A stretch of 64,000 bases of DNA, from positions 15,642,140-15,706,139 of the forward strand of contig CP154954.1 of the NCBI GenBank assembly GCA_039621445.1, in the 5' to 3' direction. The notes beneath the pieces were generated by a model. It was not told where the DNA came from, ran no database searches, and saw only the letters and a program-made list of their open reading frames with translations. Shown piece after piece: positions 58,801 to 64,000 of this stretch; position 1 is the first letter of the stretch; each line of letters starts with the position of its first letter. A program made the translations under genes and the position numbers. The DNA is from Euglena gracilis (lineage: Eukaryota; Euglenida; Euglenophyceae; Euglenales).

Positions 58801-60118
58801 TGTATTGGCGTCGTATGTCACAAGTCCATCCAGTCGGGTGCAATATGACCGCTTCACTCGGATTGCAATGGATTCTGAGACTGCAAAGAAGGTTTGTGTC
58901 TGTGTGTAGTGTGCTATCGGGGTGCTGTATGGCATTGGTAAAGGATTTCCTGTGGTTTATGATGGTGTTTGTCCCACCCGCCCCCATTTGATTGTTGTTT
59001 TGCTGCATTTTCCATGATTTCCCCCGTTTGTTTATATTTTATCTTCCCTCCTCTGCACATTTTTTGGGGCCTGCATGCATTTGACTGCCTGTGGCCTCCC
59101 ATTTCTAATCTTTGCGACAATGTCGTGTGTTTCCATGTCTATGCAAATGGAAGGGAATGTCACCGCCAATGCGCACGTTGACAACCAAAATGTCTGTGAA
59201 ATGCATGTCACTGCTGGCTGCGCGACCTCCAGGCAGATGGGGTGGGCAGATGGGTGGGTTCTCGGGAGTTGCCATCTTGGGTTTGGATGGAGATGCACCA
59301 GTATTAGTCCACATGGAGCCGGACAACGGTGAGTTGCCGAGGAGGGGGGGGGTTGGGGTTTCAAGGGGTGGGTTTGGCGTAGGAAGCTGGTGTTGCCAGA
59401 GTGACATTCTGGGCATTGCCAGGCGGCGCATGGCGGGGTGGCGCGGGACTTCGGCTTCAACACGGAGGCGTTCTTCTTTGCGATCCACGCCCTGCACATT
59501 GGGTTGCTGTCCGCCAGCAATCACTGGACTCGGGTGTGTGTGTTTACCTTTGGCACACTTTTTGGGAGGCTGTCTCCATTGTGTGCACAGCAGCACCAGC
59601 TAATCATGGTATACATAGTAAAATGGTAATCATGAGATCTATGCATATGGCAGGTGGGAAGTATAATGCCCCCCCTAGTTAAACTTGTTATTAAACTTCC
59701 CACCAGGTTGGGCACGACACCACTGTCAGTCACGGTCAGTGAAGGAGTGGGGTTAGGGTTAGGATCGGCCGGCCGGGGGGTTCGGCTGCAACGCGCCGCA
59801 CGCACCCCCGCCCCGGGCCGGGTGGCCCAATTCCCAAAGGCGGTAGGCAAGCAGGGAGGAAGGAAGATGAAGCCCGCCTTTTCCTTTCGGGGGGTACGAC
59901 TGAAAAGGGCGGGCGCCAGGATTTGCGGGGCGGTCGTTGGCCAGCTGGTGGGTGGGCCGTGCGCATGCGGCAGGCAACGAGGTTCCGGAAAGGAGTGGGA
60001 CCAAACCCCGGCCGGCCGGTCCTAACCCTTTCACTAACCCCAGTGGTACCGTGCCCAAAGTTTAATACCCCCCTAAGGGGGTGTATTAAACTTCCCACCT
60101 GCCATATACATACATATA

Positions 60119-60199
<81 letters not shown>

Positions 60200-61929
60200 G
60201 TGTCTGTCTGTCTGTATAATGCACATATATCGGCCTATATAATTTAATATTAATGTGACTTCCGCCCGGGGGGCTTTGCATGCGCCACCCCCCCCCCCCC
60301 ATGGGTCAGTCCGGCCCGGCCGAATACCCGGTTCTTTCAAGGGTTCCCAGCCGATTTTGGGTGGCGTCTTTTGGGTGGGATTGGGGGGGGGGGGGGCTCG
60401 ACCTCGGGGGGGGGGGTTGTTGGCAGGTTTTTCACAGTGAATGAGTGGGTGGGTCTGGACCAGGAAACAGTTGCCCTCAATCCGGGGTCATTTGCTGACT
60501 CCATAATTTGTGGGGCCTGAGCAAAAGCATTTTGGATACCCCCCCCCACCAAAATAAGACCCGGTGTCTATTTTTTGGGTCCGTTGCTGAGAATCCCAAG
60601 GGGCGGTCGTTTTCGGGGGGTTTATTTTTTGGGTTTTTTTTGCTGAAAAATTCGACCGAAAAAAGCCTTCCTGCAGGAAGGTCCAAAAATAGGTCCAAGA
60701 AGGGTCGATGAGGGAGAAAGTCTCAAAGATGCCAGTTTTGGCACATGCAACATGGGCAAAGGTCGAGAAATGTCAAAAATCACCGTTTTGGGAGCATCTT
60801 TACAGTTTTCCAGGGTCCACTTTTTGGATTTTCCCCGAAAATTCCGAGGGGGGTCTTATGTTGGAGGTGGGTCTACTCTTTGGGTTTTTGCTCGGCATGG
60901 TGTCTTATTTTTGGGGGGGTTATAACTATCTTTATTATAATTTCTTCTGTTTTTTTTTTCAGAACAACGAGGACTTGCGGCACCTGAAGCAGGCGATGGA
61001 GGAGGCTCAGCAACAGAATTTGGCGCCATTATTGATGGAGTTCCAGATGACGCAGTTCCGGGTGTTGGCCAAACCCACTCAGCCATGTTAGGAGCATGGA
61101 CTGATATTTGTTTTGCGAGTTCATAAATTTTATATTTACATTAGTTGTAGTGTGCTGTTTTGTTGGTGGTATTTTCTTTAATTCAAAACTGTTTTCTGTG
61201 TCTTTTACCTGTGTTTCAAAGTTCATTATCATCATTTTTCCATTTCATTTTTCCAAGTTCATTTTCATCATTATTTTGGGAAAATAAACCCCCTGGGGGG
61301 GTGCACAATTTTTTGGGGGGTGCTTTATATTTTGGGTGTTTCCATTCAACAAAACAATATGGCATTCTGCTTTTTTTGTTTTTTTGTTTTTTGTTCAGGC
61401 GACAAATAAAGTAAACGGAGATTTTTTGTTTTTTAGGAGTGTGAGTTGTTTGTAGGAACTGGAATTGATACAACATTTTCACAACAACAATAAAAACAAG
61501 GGAACTTCTGTTTTTTTTTTTCTTTTGTTGTGTGTTTTTTTGGTTTTTTGTTGTTTGGTTTTGGGGTTTTGGATTTGTTTTTGTGTTTTTGGTTTTTTTC
61601 TTTTTTTTTTTGTTTGCAATCAATTTTTTGATTTTTTTCTATAGTGGTTGATTTTGTTGTTTGGTTTTCCCCCACATCCCCACCCCAAAAAAAATCCCCC
61701 CCGCCCCCCCGCCCCCCTCACCCCAGATTTTTGCACACAAAGACCTTCACCCCACCCCCAGGCACCCCCCCCCCCAACCACCCCCCCCCACCCCACCCCC
61801 CCACACCCCCCCCCACCCCAACCCCCCCCACCCCCCCCCCCTCCCACCCTCCCCCCCACAAACGCCACACACACACACACACCACACACCCCCACACCGC
61901 ACACACACCACCCACACACACCCCCACAC

Positions 61930-61961
<32 letters not shown>

Positions 61962-63624
61962 CACACACAACAACACACCCAAACACACACACACACACAC
62001 CAACCACACACCACACACACAACACACACACACACACACACACACCCACCCACACCACCCACCCACACAACACCACCCACACACCCCACCCACACACACC
62101 CCCCCACCACACACCCCCCCACACACACACACACACAACACACACACACACACACACAACACACACGCACCACACACACTCACCACAAACAACACTCCAC
62201 ATCACACACACACCAAACAACCAAAGAAAACAAGACCACCCCACACACCACACACACACCCACCCCCCTCCACACACACACACTCGCACACACAATCTTC
62301 ACACACCACATCTCAAAAAATAACCAAACCCAAAAAGCTCATTCCCCTCACCCCCCACATTTTTTTTTACACAAAAAACCATCCAGGCCCCCCGTGGCAC
62401 AAAATTCGGCTATCATCATCAATTACGAACCACTAAATCCACCAGTCAGATAAACACGCGATAGATATTTCTATTTTTCACAGGACATGATCCATTTTTG
62501 ACAATAAATGAACCAGGAAAAATTAAAAAGTTTTTCCTAAATGGTCCTGAAATACCGCCCAAATGTAAACTCCGGGAGATTTTTTATTATTTTTAGGAGT
62601 GGATGCTTCTGTATTACTCAGGCTACCGGGGGAATTGATACAACAATTTTCCACAAATTTTCGCAAATCTTCTGCAATTTCTTCAATATTTCTGCAGTTT
62701 TTTCCACTACAACCTGAAATGGAAGGCGAAATGGGTTTCAGCCATTCCTTGAGCGTTTGTTTCACAAGGGAACCCAGGTGTTTTTATTTTATTTTTGCAA
62801 TTTTTACAATTTTGCCAAAATTTGCCAAACTTTACAAATTTTCGCACGTTTTGGCAATTTCTTGGCATATTTTTATTAAAGGTTTTCCCCTGATTTCTGC
62901 TGGGAAATCATTTCCACTTAAAAAAAAAAATTCCGCATCCCGGACCAGATTTTAATCTGAGACCAAACCTTTTGTCAATCATATTTGTGCTTTTCAGATT
63001 TTTCAGCCAAAAAATTCCATATTTCTAAAATCAGCGAGTTTTCAGAATAAAAAAAAATATTATTCAGACTTTTTTTTGCAGAAAAAGTGCTAATAACAAT
63101 TTAAAAATACACCAAGTGTGCACAATGACAAAAGTTGTGAAGTTTTTCTAAGTCCTCCAGCATAAGTGCACACATTCCCAAAACCCCAATTTCCGCAACT
63201 TTCCCCCAGTTTCGGCAATTTTTCCACAATTTTTATTTGGCCTCCAACATCAATTCCCCTCCCCTCCATTAACTCTTGTCATGCACTGGGGCGGGGGGGG
63301 GAGGCGAATGATGGTGGGTCATATCGTGGTACCGACCGCCAACAGGTTCAATTCAATGAGCGCCTGCAGTTGAAGTTCGCCCTGGATGCTGTCCTGTTCA
63401 ATCCTACACTGGTGAGGAGGTGCGATCATTAAAATAAGTGAGTGCATTTCGACAGACCAACATTTTCTTTTCTCGGAGGTTATTTGAATATTTGTGCACA
63501 CAGCACACACAACACACACACACACCCACACACCCACACACCCACAAACACGCAACACACACTCACACACACACACACACACACACAGCACACAACACAA
63601 GCAACACACACACACACAGCACAC

Positions 63625-63662
<38 letters not shown>

Positions 63663-63873
63663 CACACACAGCAGACACCGCCACAACGCGTCCTGCATAC
63701 ACACAACACGCAACACTCGCACAGCACAACTCACAACACACACCAAAACATTATCCTTCAAAAGAAAGCTCATTCTTTGCATACTTGCCGCATCCCAGCG
63801 TCTTCCGCTTCTGCAATTATGCCTCCCTCTGGCTGCTGCGGACTGCCTTTGCGTCCATCGAGGATAACTACCA
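47971..63873 (+). CDS. UFD2: UFD2/UBE4-type ubiquitin chain elongation factor E4, truncated by window end
   Basis: E4 ligases extend ubiquitin chains on substrates handled by Cdc48/p97. Exons: 47971-48054, 49616-49688, 50367-50497, 51124-51227, 53025-53130, 54039-54143, 54223-54264, 55201-55296, 56089-56199, 56741-56857, 57397-57482, 58134-58212, 58793-58891, 59423-59533, 60963-61061, 63346-63419 and 63799 to about 63873. All junctions keep phase. Introns are GT-AG except 57483-58133, which follows the CAG/CTG rule (CAGTG pairs with CACTG). The Ufd2 core landmarks appear in order: an opening helix VFEACLSR, SYLCGCWQRCKEL, HFSNDDLFPD, LEDTSLLGPFFGLS, EALLRWFAAVLNQN, DCFMVNFAYV, EAFFFAIHALHIGL, a coiled segment RHLKQAMEEAQQQ, and VFRFCNYASLWLLR. 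The C-terminal U-box must lie beyond 64000. Confidence 0.88.
50077..50161 (+). repeat. (TATATG)n microsatellite
   Basis: TATATG/TATA units in UFD2 intron 49689-50366. Confidence 0.9.
50367..51227 (+). CDS. UFD2: UFD2 exons 3-4: core entry
   Basis: Exon 3 carries MEVVLAESVVRQSDSSSYL then CGCWQRCKELLDEEPQ. Exon 4 carries RISFLKECLALCSNYILLHF then SNDDLFPD. These match the two helical repeats at the start of the Ufd2 core. Confidence 0.85.
50646..50808 (+). mobile_element. GGGAAACTGTCA-family element, copy 3
   Basis: It starts in a C-run with CCCGGGAAACTGTCATGCC and ends GGTGACGGTTTCCCGGGGG. It is nearly the same as the 28708 copy, which suggests recent spread. It lies in UFD2 intron 50498-51123. 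Confidence 0.6.
52616..52868 (+). repeat. (ATT)n microsatellite
   Basis: About 250 bp of ATT units with AGT and CTT variants in UFD2 intron 51228-53024. It produces spurious poly-Leu, poly-Ile and poly-Tyr frames. Confidence 0.95.
53025..54264 (+). CDS. UFD2: UFD2 exons 5-7
   Basis: Exon 5 encodes VDCLRTSARPAHLLDDLLG. Exon 6 encodes VFLPSVAALIQEVRGTSIA then DDWKGLLQACHSFFPD. Exon 7 encodes VLNLLASPEQICKA. I chose the exon 6 end at GAT|GTGTGA for phase 0. A GC donor after CTGCAG is the alternative. Confidence 0.75.
55201..56857 (+). CDS. UFD2: UFD2 exons 8-10: LLGPFFGLS region
   Basis: Exon 8 ends RVLEDTSLLGPFFGLSATH, the most recognisable Ufd2 signature. Exon 9 encodes AAFLPVDEKGDLPKDYQWD and SALQNVRGHWGLL. 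Exon 10 encodes ELLHAAVMQNFLRPKYSRE and ALLRWFAAVLNQNHERAK. Confidence 0.85.
55428..55475 (+). repeat. Interstitial TTAGGG tract
   Basis: About seven TTAGGG units, one as TTTAGGG and one as ATTAGGG, in UFD2 intron 55297-56088. TTAGGG is the telomere unit of euglenozoans and many other eukaryotes. Confidence 0.85.
57397..58891 (+). CDS. UFD2: UFD2 exons 11-13, including one nonconventional junction
   Basis: Exon 11 carries SDCFMVNFAYVMLSGRW, exon 12 DMDFRFSSKRLMLTLFD and PVIAKDREK, exon 13 KDSVLASYVTSPSSRVQYD. Between exons 11 and 12 no GT-AG pair keeps phase. The CAG at 57486 and the CTG at 58126-58128 with offsets 3 and 5 do. Confidence 0.75.
59423..61061 (+). CDS. UFD2: UFD2 exons 14-15
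   Basis: Exon 14 reads VARDFGFNTEAFFFAIHAL then HIGLLSASNHWTR. Exon 15 reads NNEDLRHLKQAMEEAQQQ, a coiled segment seen at the same place in yeast Ufd2. Both have GT-AG introns and phase 0. Confidence 0.88.
59645..60107 (+). mobile_element. Long-TIR element with embedded TTAGGG-like blocks
   Basis: The left end ATATGGCAGGTGGGAAGT faces ACTTCCCACCTGCCATAT. Pairing continues in blocks: TGGGCACGACACCACTG with CAGTGGTACCGTGCCCA, then GGGGTTAGGGTTAGGATCGG and GGCCGGCC with GGCCGGCC and CCTAACC. It lies in UFD2 intron 59534-60962 next to a CTGT microsatellite. No protein is evident. Confidence 0.65.
60118..60213 (+). repeat. (CTGT)n microsatellite
   Basis: About 95 bp of TCTG units starting about ten bases after the right tip of the long-TIR element (60107), in UFD2 intron 59534-60962. 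Confidence 0.95.
60537..60923 (+). mobile_element. AAAATAAGACC-family element, copy 3
   Basis: It starts CCCCACCAAAATAAGACCC and ends GTCTTATTTTTGGGGGGG. It shares the phrase GGGTCCGTTGCTG with the other copies. It lies in UFD2 intron 59534-60962, close to the acceptor. A shorter, decayed relative is at about 1987-2180. Confidence 0.5.
61670..62330 (+). repeat. C/A-rich low-complexity tract
   Basis: More than 600 bp almost free of G, first C-runs and then irregular CACAC. It lies in UFD2 intron 61062-63345. The three long His/Pro/Thr frames here are artefacts of composition. Confidence 0.9.
63346..63873 (+). CDS. UFD2: UFD2 exons 16-17 (last in window)
   Basis: Exon 16 reads VQFNERLQLKFALDAVLFN and ends LVR. 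The second GT (GAG|GTGCGA) is needed for phase. Exon 17 reads VFRFCNYASLWLLRTAFAS. The end of exon 17 is not settled; a CAGT|GTGCCC donor is possible. The rest of the core and the U-box lie to the right of the window. Confidence 0.8.
63505..63680 (+). repeat. (CA)n microsatellite
   Basis: CACACA units broken by CAACAC and GCACAC, in UFD2 intron 63420-63798. Confidence 0.95.
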
Positions 63874-64000
63874 GTGTGCCCCCCGTGCTTGTTCTGTGCT
63901 TTTTCTGTTTCTCCCCTTCGCCAACGCAATGGCTCGGATTCACCTCCCTGGACATTCAGTGAGTCATTGCGCCACAAATTTTCGATAACATCCAAAAGCA

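Noticed and set aside
61644-62453. Three overlapping frames of 220-269 codons rich in His, Pro and Thr
   Set aside because: They come from a G-free C/A tract inside a UFD2 intron. All three frames are open, which is an effect of composition.

Overview
This is nuclear DNA of a unicellular eukaryote. It carries three protein genes, all on the + strand, each cut into exons of about 40-190 bp by introns of 0.1-3.4 kb. Exons were recognised from protein motifs, high GC at third codon positions and exact reading-phase agreement across junctions. Many introns do not have GT-AG ends. They begin three bases before a CAG and end five (sometimes six) bases after a complementary CTG. I know this geometry from the nonconventional introns of euglenids and relatives. 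With the single-strand gene order and a TTAGGG tract it suggests a euglenozoan (euglenid or diplonemid), but that is inference.

Layout. (1) Positions 1-27839: a transmembrane class III adenylate cyclase, open at the left edge, about 29 exons. It runs membrane anchor, extracellular dCache-like sensor, second membrane helix, signalling helix, catalytic domain, helical tail and stop. (2) 27840-40120: 12 kb with no gene I can support, packed with short inverted-repeat elements and a few doubtful exons. (3) 40121 to about 45042: an LSM14/Scd6 mRNP protein, five exons, GT-AG introns, 3' end unresolved. (4) About 45043-47970: a spacer with repeats. (5) 47971 to beyond 63873: a UFD2-type E4 ubiquitin ligase, 17 exons seen, cut off by the window end before its expected U-box.

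The most interesting system is the intron/transposon relationship. Three nonconventional introns in the cyclase gene (13377-13763, 22615-22976, 27684-27777) are, end to end, a short terminal-inverted-repeat element flanked by an 8-bp target-site duplication. Splicing removes the element plus exactly one duplication copy: three bases on the left, five on the right. This explains the CAG/CTG spacing and implies that hAT-like miniature elements became introns without disturbing the reading frame. The same rule predicted small exons (for example 17392-17431 and 13314-13376) that complete conserved cyclase motifs.

The remaining noncoding DNA holds several families of C-run/G-run-capped inverted-repeat elements, often with a GGCGCGAAGCGCC-like hairpin core. 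One nested insertion can be compared with its empty site. The three genes are unrelated housekeeping or signalling functions (cAMP synthesis, mRNA storage or decay, ubiquitin chain extension), with no sign of a shared pathway.
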